From the NCBI GenBank assembly GCA_016776705.1, contig JADHSW010000078.1, forward strand, positions 1 through 11,986: a stretch of 11,986 bases of DNA, given 5' to 3'. Numbering within the stretch: the first letter of the stretch is position 1; every line of letters starts with the position of its first letter. The position numbers and the translations under genes are program-made. The notes below the pieces were generated by a model. That model made no database searches. It was not told the origin of the DNA and saw only the letters and a list, made by a program, of their open reading frames with translations. This DNA is from Rhodospirillales bacterium. Lineage in GTDB: Bacteria > Pseudomonadota > Alphaproteobacteria > Rhodospirillales > JABHCV01. Of this stretch, positions 1-7,552 are shown in pieces.

Positions 1-51
1 CGTGACGCTGAATTCCCGTGCCAGTTCGGCTATGCCATATGTGTCTATCAT
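1..51 (-). CDS. MerR-family transcriptional regulator (LiuR-like), N-terminal 17 codons only
   Basis: Only the first 17 codons are in the window; the rest lies to the left. Reading leftward from an ATG at 51 gives MIDTYGIAELAREFSVT. This is the start of a MerR-type winged helix-turn-helix: the 'I-E-L-A-R-E-F-V-T' pattern is the first helix and turn that precedes 'PRTIRFYE' in the family. The LiuR branch of MerR, which represses branched-chain amino acid and isovaleryl-CoA breakdown genes, begins in this way. A 22-bp perfect palindrome of LiuR type lies 15 bases upstream (66-87), which supports both the family and autoregulation. There is no strong ribosome binding site; the nearest purine run is AAGG. 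Seventeen residues cannot settle the exact subfamily, so no symbol is given. Another MerR member remains possible. Confidence 0.7.
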   Translation of the reverse strand, partial: MIDTYGIAELAREFSVT

Positions 52-65
52 GGGGAAAGGCTACC

Positions 66-87
66 TTGACGTTTACGTAAACGTCAA
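66..87. promoter_or_regulatory. 22-bp perfect palindrome, probable LiuR/MerR operator
   Basis: Positions 66-87 read identically on both strands: half-site TTGACGTTTAC followed by its exact complement. The arms and the ACGTAAACGT-type core match the known operators of LiuR, the MerR-type regulator of leucine/isovalerate degradation in proteobacteria. The palindrome lies between the divergent starts of the MerR gene (51) and the MTA/SAH nucleosidase (127). Each outer TTGACG can also serve as a -35 hexamer, one per strand, so a bound protein would sit across both promoters. No good -10 is visible on either side; TAGACA at 88-93 is the best for the plus strand. The operator role is inferred from motif and position. 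Confidence 0.75.
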
Positions 88-126
88 TAGACACTGTGCC
101 TAAAAAATGATTCGGGGTAAATAATT

Positions 127-827
127 ATGCTGGCTTTGATTGGGGCCATGGAAGAAGAAGTCACTCTTCTTCGCCAGGATATGAGCATCACCGACCAGGC
201 GATTCACGCCGTACCGTGACCCGGGGAACCTTCAAGGGTGTCGAAATAGCCCTGGCCCAATGCGGTATCGGCAAGGTTAACGCCATCATTTGCACCGAGA
301 TGTTGATAGATTTGTACAAACCGGACACCTTGATATTTACCGGTGTGGCAGGTGGCCTGCTGCCAAACATGCAGGTCGGCGATCTTGTCATCGCTATTCA
401 TCTGATTCAATACGACATGGACCTGACCGCCTTTGGCCGCCGTCATGGAGAAGTCCCCGGTCAGGGCAGGATGGTAGAATCCGACCCGACGCTAGTTGTA
501 AAATGCACCGATGCCTTCGACAATGCTTTCGATGGCGTGGATAAAGCCCCAAACCTGATGCTTGGCACGGTTGTTTCCGGCGATCGTTTTATTTCGGACA
601 CAAAAACGCTGCGCTGGTTGCAACGGGAATTTGCGGCGCTGGCGACAGAGATGGAAGGCGCTGCCGTCGGCTATACCTGCCACTTAAACGCCCTGCCTTT
701 CGTTGTTGTGCGTGGATTGTCAGATACGGCGGGCGAGAGTGCGTCCAACGATTTCGAGGCTAATTTGCACATTGTCTGTCGCAACTCATACCAGTTGCTT
801 GAACACCTGATCCCGTTAATGGCCTAA
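127..827 (+). CDS. mtnN: 5'-methylthioadenosine/S-adenosylhomocysteine nucleosidase, reading frame broken near 211
   Basis: The enzyme hydrolyses methylthioadenosine and S-adenosylhomocysteine to adenine plus the thioribose or ribosyl-homocysteine, recycling by-products of polyamine and methylation chemistry in the cytosol. Translation from ATG 127 gives the family's N-terminus (LIGAMEEEVTLLR, catalytic Glu = third E) but hits TGA at 217-219. The rest, from about 204 to 827, is in a frame shifted by -1. It carries every other hallmark: CGIGKVNA, FTGVAGGL, VSGDRF, the substrate-binding ATEMEG (Glu) and the catalytic Asp of RGLSDTAG. Total length of about 233 residues equals the normal family size. 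One missing base near 211 restores the frame. Starting instead at GTG 216 would drop a catalytic residue. Conservation after the break suggests a sequence error or a very recent mutation. The gene ends 6 bases from the convergent kinase stop. Confidence 0.88.
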
Positions 828-833
828 ACCACT

Positions 834-3194
834 TTACGACGATATAACCCGTTGGCTTGGCAAGGTCACACATACAGTGGTGCCTTTGCCCTTCACGCTT
901 TCAATCGTCAATTGCCCCTGATGTAGCTCAACCAGCCCTCTGGCCAAAGGCAAACCAAGCCCTGTGCCTTCATGCTTGCGATCCAGTCCTGAATCCACCT
1001 GCCCGAACTGGCTCATGGCTTTCGGTAACTCGTCTTGCGCCATGCCTACGCCCGTATCGGTTACGCACAAATCCAGATTACCCTGTGCATTTACATTGGC
1101 AGTGACAAGGATGGACCCGCCTTCGGGTGTGAACTTGACGGCGTTGGACAGCAGATTAAGCAATACCTGTATAAGGCGTCTTTCATCCGCCTTTATCAGG
1201 GGCAAGTCTGGTTCCATATCTAGGTTAATAGACATCCCGCCCTTTTCTGCCCTGGGCTGGATAAACGAAAGAGAAGACTTCACGATGTCTGGAATCGAGA
1301 CATCCTCCTCGCTCAACTCGACTTTTCCCACCTCGATGGCGGACACATCCAGAATATCGTTGATCAACTGTAGCAAGTGCTGACCCGAGGATTCGATATC
1401 GCCAACATATTCCAGATATTTTGGATTTTCGATGGGTCCGAATACTTCTCCCTTGATGGCATCCGAAAAACCGATGATGGCGTTTAACGGGGTGCGCAAT
1501 TCGTGACTCATGGAAGCGAGGAATTCCGATTTCGCCTTGTTGGCGCTTTCAGCCGTTTCCTTTGCGCTGATCAATTCTCTGGTTCTTTCCAGGACCAGTT
1601 CCTGTAAATTGTCGCGATGACTGGCCAGCTCTTTCTCTGCCTGTTTGCGCTCGGATATGTCCATCCCCGTTCCATAATACCCTTTAAAGAGTCCATTTTC
1701 GCCGAAGACAGGGTTGCCGCTAATCGAAATTGTCAGGATTCGGTCACCGGCAATTTTCAAGTCGTACTCAAAATTCCGAAATTCCCTGTGGGCATCCAGA
1801 TCGGCCAGATGCTTGCGCCAGTTCTCGTCAAGCTTTTTGCCGTAACTGATTTCGCTGCGATTTTTGCCCAGATATAATTCCGGGTTGAAACCTGTTATCT
1901 CCTTGTTGCGGGGAGAAAAATAAGAAAAGCGCAAATCGCTATCCATCTCCCAGAACCAGTCCGATGATATGGTGGCGAAACCTTTGAACTTGGCCTCGCT
2001 TTCCTGCTGCGCTTTTTTTGCCAATGTGCGTTTGGTAATATCCCGACCGACGCCCCGGTATCCCAGAAAGTCGCCATTCTCATCAAAAAGCGGCTTGCCA
2101 GTCAGGCTGTAGAAAACGTCCTGCCCATCTGGCCTGCGCCAGGGAAGTTCAAAATCCCTGAAGGGCTTGTGGTCGGCAATGGTTTTAAAATGCCGTTGCC
2201 ATTCGGGCGCATCCAGGTTGAAGACATCTTTATAAATTTCCTGTCGGTTTTTGCCAATAATGTCCTCTGGCTTCATGCCCATGACTGTTTCCACATTGCC
2301 CGTCAGATAGGTAAAGCGTAAATCCGGCCCCAGTTCCCACATCCAGTCGGCGGCATTTTCCGCGAAATCCCGAAAGCGCGCCTCGCTGCTGCGCAACTCT
2401 TCTTCCGCCTGCATGCGCCGGGTGATGACGGTGGCAATACCACGATGTCCCTGAAAGTCACCGTTTTCATCGAGTATGGGATCACCGGACACGCTGATCC
2501 AGGCTGGCCTATCGGTTTTCAACTGAAATTCGAAATTGCGGAATTTTTCATGGGCATTCAGTTGCGCCCTGTGGCGCTCCCATTTTTCCGTGTCCATGAG
2601 ATCTCGCCTGCTGGCGTTTTCCCAGCGCGGCGCCCCCAGAACGCCGTCTTCAGGCAAGCCGCCTATTGCGCGGTATCCCTTGTACGTGATGAATTTGTGC
2701 TCGCTGTCCGTTTGCCAGAACCAGTCGTTGCCGATTTCAGACAGGGTGCGGAAATTTTCCTCACTTTGACGCAAATCTTTTTGCTGTTTCTTCAACTCCG
2801 TGATGTCGACATAGGTCAGCATCCGCCCGCCATCATCCAAGGCAAAGCATTGACAACGGTAGACGTTGCCATTCACCAATTCTATTTCCCCTGCTGGAAT
2901 AGCGCCTTCTCGCACTTCGGCAACCCGTCGCATTACGTAGTCGTCAAAGTGCTCGTCGGATATTTTGTAGATGTTGTTGTAGCGGTTGAAGTTTAGAAAT
3001 TCGACCATGTTTGGCCGCCTCGCCACGAAGTCGTCCGGAAACCCCCACATATCCTGAAAGGCCCTGTTGACTATCCGCATGTTCAACCCGGAATCCATAA
3101 ACAGGATCCCGTAATCGATGGCTTCCATCACGGCTGAAAATTCACCAACTGTATGGGTGAATTCTTCAATTTTTAGCCTGGGTTTTTTCGTCAT
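834..3194 (-). CDS. Cytoplasmic multi-PAS sensor histidine kinase (four PAS domains, HisKA, HATPase_c)
   Basis: This is a sensor kinase that would autophosphorylate on a histidine and pass phosphate to a response regulator not encoded here. With ATG 3194 it has 786 residues. PAS domains lie at about 18-135, 145-260, 270-388 and 395-515. A coiled coil at 515-555 is followed by a HisKA domain (SHELRTPLNAIIGFSD, phospho-His about 564) and a HATPase with N box (LLNLLSNAVKF, Asn about 684), G1 (DTGVGM, about 713) and G2 (GTGLGL, about 743). There is no signal peptide, membrane segment or receiver domain, so it senses something inside the cell. PAS 2-4 are clear relatives of one another: each has D-W-x-W near its start, an F-R-(N/D)-F-E strand and a G-(Y/H)-x-G-x-x-x-x-I end. 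PAS 1 is different. An alternative TTG start at 3212 adds six residues, and its AGGG is too close to be convincing. A possible minus-strand -10 (TATAGT) lies at 3232-3237. The signal sensed is unknown. Confidence 0.92.
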   Translation of the reverse strand: MTKKPRLKIEEFTHTVGEFSAVMEAIDYGILFMDSGLNMRIVNRAFQDMWGFPDDFVARRPNMVEFLNFNRYNNIYKISDEHFDDYVMRRVAEVREGAIPAGEIELVNGNVYRCQCFALDDGGRMLTYVDITELKKQQKDLRQSEENFRTLSEIGNDWFWQTDSEHKFITYKGYRAIGGLPEDGVLGAPRWENASRRDLMDTEKWERHRAQLNAHEKFRNFEFQLKTDRPAWISVSGDPILDENGDFQGHRGIATVITRRMQAEEELRSSEARFRDFAENAADWMWELGPDLRFTYLTGNVETVMGMKPEDIIGKNRQEIYKDVFNLDAPEWQRHFKTIADHKPFRDFELPWRRPDGQDVFYSLTGKPLFDENGDFLGYRGVGRDITKRTLAKKAQQESEAKFKGFATISSDWFWEMDSDLRFSYFSPRNKEITGFNPELYLGKNRSEISYGKKLDENWRKHLADLDAHREFRNFEYDLKIAGDRILTISISGNPVFGENGLFKGYYGTGMDISERKQAEKELASHRDNLQELVLERTRELISAKETAESANKAKSEFLASMSHELRTPLNAIIGFSDAIKGEVFGPIENPKYLEYVGDIESSGQHLLQLINDILDVSAIEVGKVELSEEDVSIPDIVKSSLSFIQPRAEKGGMSINLDMEPDLPLIKADERRLIQVLLNLLSNAVKFTPEGGSILVTANVNAQGNLDLCVTDTGVGMAQDELPKAMSQFGQVDSGLDRKHEGTGLGLPLARGLVELHQGQLTIESVKGKGTTVCVTLPSQRVISS

Positions 3195-3255
3195 TCGTCG
3201 GATCGCGCCCAATATCCCTAGCCCCGCAGCGACTATACAGGAATAACAAGAACAA

Positions 3256-3283
3256 TTGAAACCGGCTTTGATTCATGTATAAT
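3256..3283 (+). promoter_or_regulatory. umuDC promoter, sigma70 type
   Basis: The -35 element is TTGAAA (3256-3261), then a 16-base spacer, then a perfect TATAAT (3278-3283). Transcription should begin around 3290. This is the best promoter in the window. It decides the umuD start, because an in-frame ATG at 3275 would lie inside the -10 and upstream of the transcript. Confidence 0.85.
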
Positions 3284-3298
3284 GTTCCTGTTATGTTC
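3284..3298 (+). promoter_or_regulatory. LexA (SOS) box, GTTC-N7-GTTC
   Basis: GTTC occurs at 3284-3287 and again at 3295-3298 with exactly seven bases between. This is the direct-repeat SOS box of alphaproteobacteria, unlike the CTGT-N8-ACAG palindrome of gammaproteobacteria. It directly abuts the -10 and covers the predicted transcription start and the umuD ATG, so bound LexA would block initiation of umuDC until DNA damage. Confidence 0.88.
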
Positions 3299-3715
3299 TT
3301 GCCCGATGAAAAAAATGGAATCCCCCGACCGCCGCTGTATGCCAGCGCTGTGGCCGCCGGATTCCCCTCGCCCGCCGACGATTTTATCGAAGGCGCGCTT
3401 GACTTGAACGAGCACCTGATCGCCCATCCGGCGGCGACCTTCATGGTTCGCGTCGACGGCTCGTCCATGACCGGGGCCGGAATTTTCTCCGGCGACCTGC
3501 TGATTGTCGACCGCTCGCTGGAAACCCGCTCGGGCCATATCGTCGTCGCCGTCGTGGGGGGCGAGTTGACGGTCAAGCGACTGATTAAGGGAGCAGGCGG
3601 CTGGTTGCTCAAGGCCGAACACCCGGACTATCCGCCGTGCGTGATCGGCCCGGATATGGAATGTGTAGTCTGGGGCGTCGTTACCGGATCGATACGGCGG
3701 TTTACCTCCCCATGA
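3293..3715 (+). CDS. umuD: UmuD-like S24 self-cleaving subunit of DNA polymerase V
   Basis: UmuD is cut by itself on the RecA filament, and the product UmuD' joins UmuC to form translesion polymerase V. The 140-residue protein is the usual UmuD size (139 in E. coli). It shows the cleavage site AVAAGFPSPA (cut expected between Ala22 and Gly23, as in LexA, where E. coli UmuD has Cys-Gly), the nucleophile Ser58 in DGSSM, and the general base Lys95 in GELTVKRL. ATG 3293 is chosen because the promoter puts the transcript start at about 3290. The longer in-frame ATG at 3275 would not be transcribed. The mRNA therefore has almost no leader. The stop TGA overlaps the umuC ATG (ATGA), so the two are translationally coupled. 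Confidence 0.93.
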   Translation: MFLPDEKNGIPRPPLYASAVAAGFPSPADDFIEGALDLNEHLIAHPAATFMVRVDGSSMTGAGIFSGDLLIVDRSLETRSGHIVVAVVGGELTVKRLIKGAGGWLLKAEHPDYPPCVIGPDMECVVWGVVTGSIRRFTSP

Positions 3716-5004
3716 GGCAAGTATTTGCGCTGGTCGACTGCAACAACTTCTTCGTTTCCTGCGAGCGGGTTTTCGCCCCGTGGCTGGAAGGCCGCCCGGT
3801 TGTCGTGCTGTCCAACAACGACGGCTGCATCATTGCGCGTTCGAACGAAGCCAAGGCTCTGGGCATCGCCATGGGGGAGCCCCTGTTCAAGGCCCACGCG
3901 GAAATCCGGCGCCACGGCATCGAGGTCTATTCATCCAACTACCCGCTGTACGGTGACATGTCGGCGCGGGTGATGAATGCCTTGCAGGCCTTCACCCCTG
4001 ACATCGAACTTTATTCCATCGACGAGGCGTTCCTCAGCCTTGCCGGTTTCGAAAAGCGCGGACTGACCAGTTACGGGCGCGACATTCGCACCGCCGTCAG
4101 GCGCTGGACCGGTATTCCGGTGTCCGTCGGTATCGCCGAAACCAAAACCCTGGCCAAGATCGCCGGTCACATCGCCAAAAAGTCGCCCGATGCGGGCGGT
4201 GCTTTCACTATTGATGACGAGGCGACGCGACGACGGGTACTGGCGAAAATCCCGGTCGGCGACATCTGGGGCATTGGCCGTCGCTGGGCAAAAATGCTTA
4301 ATGCCCATGCCATCGAAACGGCGCTGGATTTTCACGACACACCGGAAACCTGGGTGCGAAAGCGTATGGGGGTCACGGGCGCCCGCACCCTGCTGGAGTT
4401 GCGCGGCGTCGCCTGCCTTGATCTGGAAAACCAGACCCCGGACAAACAAACCATCCGCGTTTCGCGCTCCTTCGCCAGTCCCGTGGAAAGTCGCAGGGTG
4501 ATGCGCGAAAGCGTCGCCGCGTTTGCCGCCCGGGCAGCGGAAAAACTGCGCCGCGACGGACTCGTCTGCGAGGTCATCAATGTCTTTGCCGCAACCAATC
4601 GCTTTGGCCCAAAGGGCGACTATTACCGGGGCACCGCCTCGGCCGCGCCACCGGCCCCGTCCAATCACACCGCCGACATTACCCGCGCCGCCATGGCGGC
4701 GTTTGAGCGAGTCTACAGGCCCGGGCAACAGTTCAAGGGCGCGGGTGTAATGATGCTGGGATTAGCGCGAGCCGAAAACGTCCAGACCAACCTGTTCGCC
4801 CCGCCCGACGCCGCCGCGGACGAACGCAAACAACGCCTGATGAACGCCTTTGACGCGGTTAACGCCAAGATTGGGCGCGGTGCGGTGCGCTACGGGGCGA
4901 CAGGCGTCGCTGAGCGCGGCAGGCGCGGCGTCTACACGGTGCAAAACCGCCGTTCGCCCCGCTATACCACCAGTTGGTCGGAATTACCCATCGTGCGGGC
5001 ATGA
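3712..5004 (+). CDS. umuC: UmuC, Y-family DNA polymerase V catalytic subunit
   Basis: UmuC is the error-prone translesion DNA polymerase, active as UmuD'2C at stalled forks. It has 430 residues (E. coli UmuC 422). The order is: palm metal site LVDCNNFF (Asp9); fingers with VVVLSNNDGCIIARSNEAKALG; catalytic YSIDEAF (Asp104, Glu105); IPVSVGIAETKTLAKIA; the helix-hairpin-helix around DIWGIGRRWAKML (about 184-196); the little finger; a beta-clamp binding motif QTNLF (358-362, as QLNLF in E. coli UmuC); and the UmuC C-terminal domain ending SPRYTTSWSELPIVR. The position matching the E. coli steric gate Tyr11 is Phe14. ATG 3712 overlaps the umuD stop by the ATGA arrangement. An upstream extension of the frame to 3637 has no support. 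Confidence 0.96.
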   Translation: MRQVFALVDCNNFFVSCERVFAPWLEGRPVVVLSNNDGCIIARSNEAKALGIAMGEPLFKAHAEIRRHGIEVYSSNYPLYGDMSARVMNALQAFTPDIELYSIDEAFLSLAGFEKRGLTSYGRDIRTAVRRWTGIPVSVGIAETKTLAKIAGHIAKKSPDAGGAFTIDDEATRRRVLAKIPVGDIWGIGRRWAKMLNAHAIETALDFHDTPETWVRKRMGVTGARTLLELRGVACLDLENQTPDKQTIRVSRSFASPVESRRVMRESVAAFAARAAEKLRRDGLVCEVINVFAATNRFGPKGDYYRGTASAAPPAPSNHTADITRAAMAAFERVYRPGQQFKGAGVMMLGLARAENVQTNLFAPPDAAADERKQRLMNAFDAVNAKIGRGAVRYGATGVAERGRRGVYTVQNRRSPRYTTSWSELPIVRA

Positions 5005-5036
5005 GAGGTTCAGGATTAATCCGCATGGGAAGCCAG

Positions 5037-5052
5037 GGGCGCCAACGCGCCC
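5037..5052. terminator. GC-rich hairpin between convergent umuC and mgtE
   Basis: GGGCGC (5037-5042), loop CAAC and GCGCCC (5047-5052) form a perfect 6-bp stem between the two convergent stop codons. No T-run follows on either strand, so it is not a standard intrinsic terminator. It may slow polymerase or protect 3' ends. The role is inferred only from position. Confidence 0.3.
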
Positions 5053-5074
5053 GCCCGGCGACAGAAGGCCAAAC

Positions 5075-6502
5075 TTAAAGCAAAAACAGCGCCGCCAAGC
5101 CAAGGAAGGCGGCGAAGCCGACGACGTCGGTTACGGTGGTCAGGAAAACGCTGGAGGCGATTGCCGGGTCAATACCGTAGCGGTCGAGCATAAGCGGGAT
5201 CGTCGTTCCGGCCAGCCCGGCGATGAAAAGATTGACGATCATGGCCAGCGCGATAACCGTGCCCAGGGCCTGGGAATCAAACCAGAACCATGCCACCAGC
5301 CCGGTCAGGATGGCAAAGACGACGCCGTTGATGGAACCGACCAGCATTTCCTTGCCGACCACCCGCAAGGCATTGGTTGACGTCAGATCCTTCATGGCGA
5401 GGGCCCGCACGGTAACGGTCAGGGTCTGCGTACCGGCGTTGCCGCCCATTGAGGCAACAATGGGCATGAGCACGGCCAGGGCGACGATCTGCTCGATGGT
5501 GGCTTCGAAAAAACCAATGATGACGCTCGCCAGAATGGCGGTTCCAAGATTCAGCAACAGCCACGAAAAGCGCGCCCGCGTGGTGGCGCCCACGGCGTCG
5601 AACAGATCGTCCTCGCGAACACCACCCATGCGCATGATGTCTTCTTCGTGTTCTTCGTGGATAACATCGACAATGTCATCAACGGTGATGACACCGACCA
5701 GCCGCCCGTCGGGATCGACCACGGGGGCGGAAACCAGATCGCGCTGGCTGAACAGATAGGCGACGTCTTCCTGATCCTCTTCAACCGGGATCAGTTTCAT
5801 CTCGACGCTCATGATATCGGTGACGGCAACCTGACGACGCGAACGCAAAAGCCGTGACAGCGCGACAAACCCACCCGGCTTGTGGGCGGGGTCGACGACA
5901 AAAATGTCGTAGAACAGGTCCGGCAGGGAAGCCTTGCCTGCGTCTTCGCCATCGGCATGTTCACGCAGGAAATCGATGGTTTCACCGACGCTCCAGAATT
6001 CCGGCACCGTCATCACTTCGCGCTGCATCATGCGACCGGCGCTGTCTTCCGGGTAGGCGAGGCCTTCTTCGATCAGGGTCCGATCGCCCGCCGGAATGGC
6101 ATCCAGAACCTGTTTCTGTTCGTGTTCTTCAAGCTCCTCGATAACCTGAACGGCGTCGTCCGTATCCATTTCGGTCACGGCGCTGGCGACATAGTCAAAG
6201 CCCAGCTTGGCAACCAGATCGTCGCGAACGTTCTCGTCCAGTTCAGAGAATACTTCCGGGTCCAGAATCCCCTGCAAAGCCTCGATCAGGGTGTCCCGGT
6301 CATCGTCTGCCAGATGTTCCAGAAGGTCGGCCACATCTGAATAGTGAAGCTGGGCGACAAGATCGCGCACACGATCCAGATCGCCGTCCTCAAGGGCCTG
6401 GACGATGGCTTCCTCGATATCGCTTTCCAGTTCAAGAACGGCATCATCGTTGGCGCTTTCCAACGTTGTCGCCGTGTCGTTGTTATCAGCCGGTGAGTTC
6501 AC
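5075..6502 (-). CDS. mgtE: Magnesium transporter MgtE
   Basis: MgtE is an inner-membrane Mg2+ channel gated by cytosolic Mg2+. The 475-residue protein shows the full architecture. An acidic N domain of superhelical repeats covers about 28-155. A CBS pair follows at about 160-285 (second CBS ending LVGVITVDDIVDVI). Then come a plug region and five membrane helices from about 312 to 475. The pore signature MPIVASMGGNAGTQT (346-360) and the conserved Asp in TTVTDVVGF (459), matching the pore aspartate of Thermus MgtE, are present. The start is GTG 6502, set by a strong GGAGGA at 6511-6516, eight bases upstream. The metallo-hydrolase gene ends 91 bases upstream on the same strand, so read-through is possible. 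I see no Mg2+ riboswitch in that gap. Confidence 0.96.
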   Translation of the reverse strand: MNSPADNNDTATTLESANDDAVLELESDIEEAIVQALEDGDLDRVRDLVAQLHYSDVADLLEHLADDDRDTLIEALQGILDPEVFSELDENVRDDLVAKLGFDYVASAVTEMDTDDAVQVIEELEEHEQKQVLDAIPAGDRTLIEEGLAYPEDSAGRMMQREVMTVPEFWSVGETIDFLREHADGEDAGKASLPDLFYDIFVVDPAHKPGGFVALSRLLRSRRQVAVTDIMSVEMKLIPVEEDQEDVAYLFSQRDLVSAPVVDPDGRLVGVITVDDIVDVIHEEHEEDIMRMGGVREDDLFDAVGATTRARFSWLLLNLGTAILASVIIGFFEATIEQIVALAVLMPIVASMGGNAGTQTLTVTVRALAMKDLTSTNALRVVGKEMLVGSINGVVFAILTGLVAWFWFDSQALGTVIALAMIVNLFIAGLAGTTIPLMLDRYGIDPAIASSVFLTTVTDVVGFAAFLGLAALFLL

Positions 6503-6593
6503 GACTGCCGTCCTCCAGGAAAATATCTTCTGTTTTCAATGGTCTAAAACCATCCAATTCAATACAACAACCTACCCAACGCGGTATGAGGCG

Positions 6594-7454
6594 TCAAATG
6601 CCGTTCAAAGGTATTTTCAGGTAACTGAGACCATTGTCTTCCACCGATGGCATGTGACCTGCACGCATGTTGATCTGTACGGCGGGCAGAATCAATTGTG
6701 GCATGGCCAGGGTGGCGTCACGGCTTTCGCGCATTTTGATGAAGTCATCGACGCCAACGGCGTCATTTACATGGATATTGCCTGCTCGCTGCTCTGCGAC
6801 CGTGGATTCCCAGGCGAAATCCCGTTCGTCCGTGCCGTAATCATGGCAGGTGAAAAGGCGGGTGCCAGAAGGCAGATCAAGAATGCGCCGGATGGAGGCG
6901 TACAGCGTGCGCGCATCACCGCCTGGAAAATCGCAACGCGCCGTGCCGTAATCGGGCATAAACAGGGTATCACCGACAAACGCCACATCACCGAAAATAT
7001 AGCTGGCGCAAGCCGGTGTATGGCCCGGCGTATACAGGACGCGTCCTTCCATGTTCCCCAGGGCGATCAGCTCGTTATCGCCCAGCAGGACATCGAACTG
7101 GGAACCGTCAATCGGGAAATCGTCGCCCTCGTTAAACAGGGTCTTGAAGGTCTGCTGCACCAACGGAACACCAGCGCCAATGGCGATTTCACCACCGAGC
7201 TTTTCCCGAAGATATACGGCGGCGCTCAGATGATCGGCGTGAACATGGGTTTCCAGTATCCAGGCGACTTTCAGGCCCTGTTCCCTGACCCAGGCGATCA
7301 GGGCATCGGCGTTGCGGGTATCCGTGCGCCCGGACTTGGCGTCATAATCCAGGACCGGGTCGATAATGGCGGCGCTCAAGCTTGTCGGGTCAGATACAAC
7401 ATAGCTGACCGTGAAGGTGTCGGGGTCGAAAAAGGCTTTAACATCCGGGGTCAT
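6594..7454 (-). CDS. MBL-fold metallo-hydrolase, persulfide dioxygenase-like (ETHE1/Blh type)
   Basis: Likely a non-haem iron persulfide dioxygenase that oxidises glutathione persulfide to sulfite, keeping sulfane sulfur low in the cytosol. In the 286-residue protein the metal motif THVHADH (H70, H72, D74, H75), the PGHTP histidine (H145), GDTLF (D162) and CHDYG (H204) are all present in the right order. The opening FFDPDTFTVSYVV and the IDPVLDYD segment are typical of the Blh/ETHE1 group rather than glyoxalase II or beta-lactamases. The N-terminal DUF442 domain fused to some Blh proteins is absent. ATG 7454 is chosen because GGAG stands six bases before it (7461-7464). Longer in-frame starts at 7466 and 7493 lack this. 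The divergent rhodanese gene supports the sulfur role. A general glyoxalase-like hydrolase is the alternative. Confidence 0.88.
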   Translation of the reverse strand: MTPDVKAFFDPDTFTVSYVVSDPTSLSAAIIDPVLDYDAKSGRTDTRNADALIAWVREQGLKVAWILETHVHADHLSAAVYLREKLGGEIAIGAGVPLVQQTFKTLFNEGDDFPIDGSQFDVLLGDNELIALGNMEGRVLYTPGHTPACASYIFGDVAFVGDTLFMPDYGTARCDFPGGDARTLYASIRRILDLPSGTRLFTCHDYGTDERDFAWESTVAEQRAGNIHVNDAVGVDDFIKMRESRDATLAMPQLILPAVQINMRAGHMPSVEDNGLSYLKIPLNGI

Positions 7455-7510
7455 GAAACGCTCCATGCACGGCGCGGGACCGTAAATAAACATAAAAAAT
7501 GAAATCTATC

Positions 7511-7552
7511 CTTGAATACATATTAGCTAGCACTAATTTATAATCATTCAAG
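7511..7552. promoter_or_regulatory. Divergent promoter/operator region between hydrolase and rhodanese genes
   Basis: An AT-rich inverted repeat has CTTGAAT (7511-7517) and ATTCAAG (7546-7552) as outer arms, with ATTAG (7522-7526) and CTAAT (7533-7537) inside on a slightly different centre. The outer arms supply TTGAAT -35-like hexamers on both strands. A perfect TATAAT lies at 7539-7544 on the plus strand and TAATAT at 7525-7520 on the minus strand. The spacers are unusually long (21 and 20 bases), so the promoters may need an activator or be shaped by a bound regulator. The layout does not match the ATTC-N8-GAAT box reported for the persulfide sensor SqrR, so the regulator is unknown. Confidence 0.5.

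Noticed and set aside
3931..4728. 265-codon minus-strand open frame
   Set aside because: Mirror of the GC-rich umuC gene; no recognisable content.
6539..6553. ATGGT-CTAAA-ACCAT hairpin upstream of mgtE as a possible Mg2+ riboswitch or terminator
   Set aside because: A 5-bp stem with no T-run is too weak, and the gap is too short for a known Mg2+ riboswitch.
6405..7502. 365-codon plus-strand open frame
   Set aside because: It is antisense to the metallo-hydrolase and the start of mgtE, both of which have full motif sets; composition effects keep the opposite strand open.
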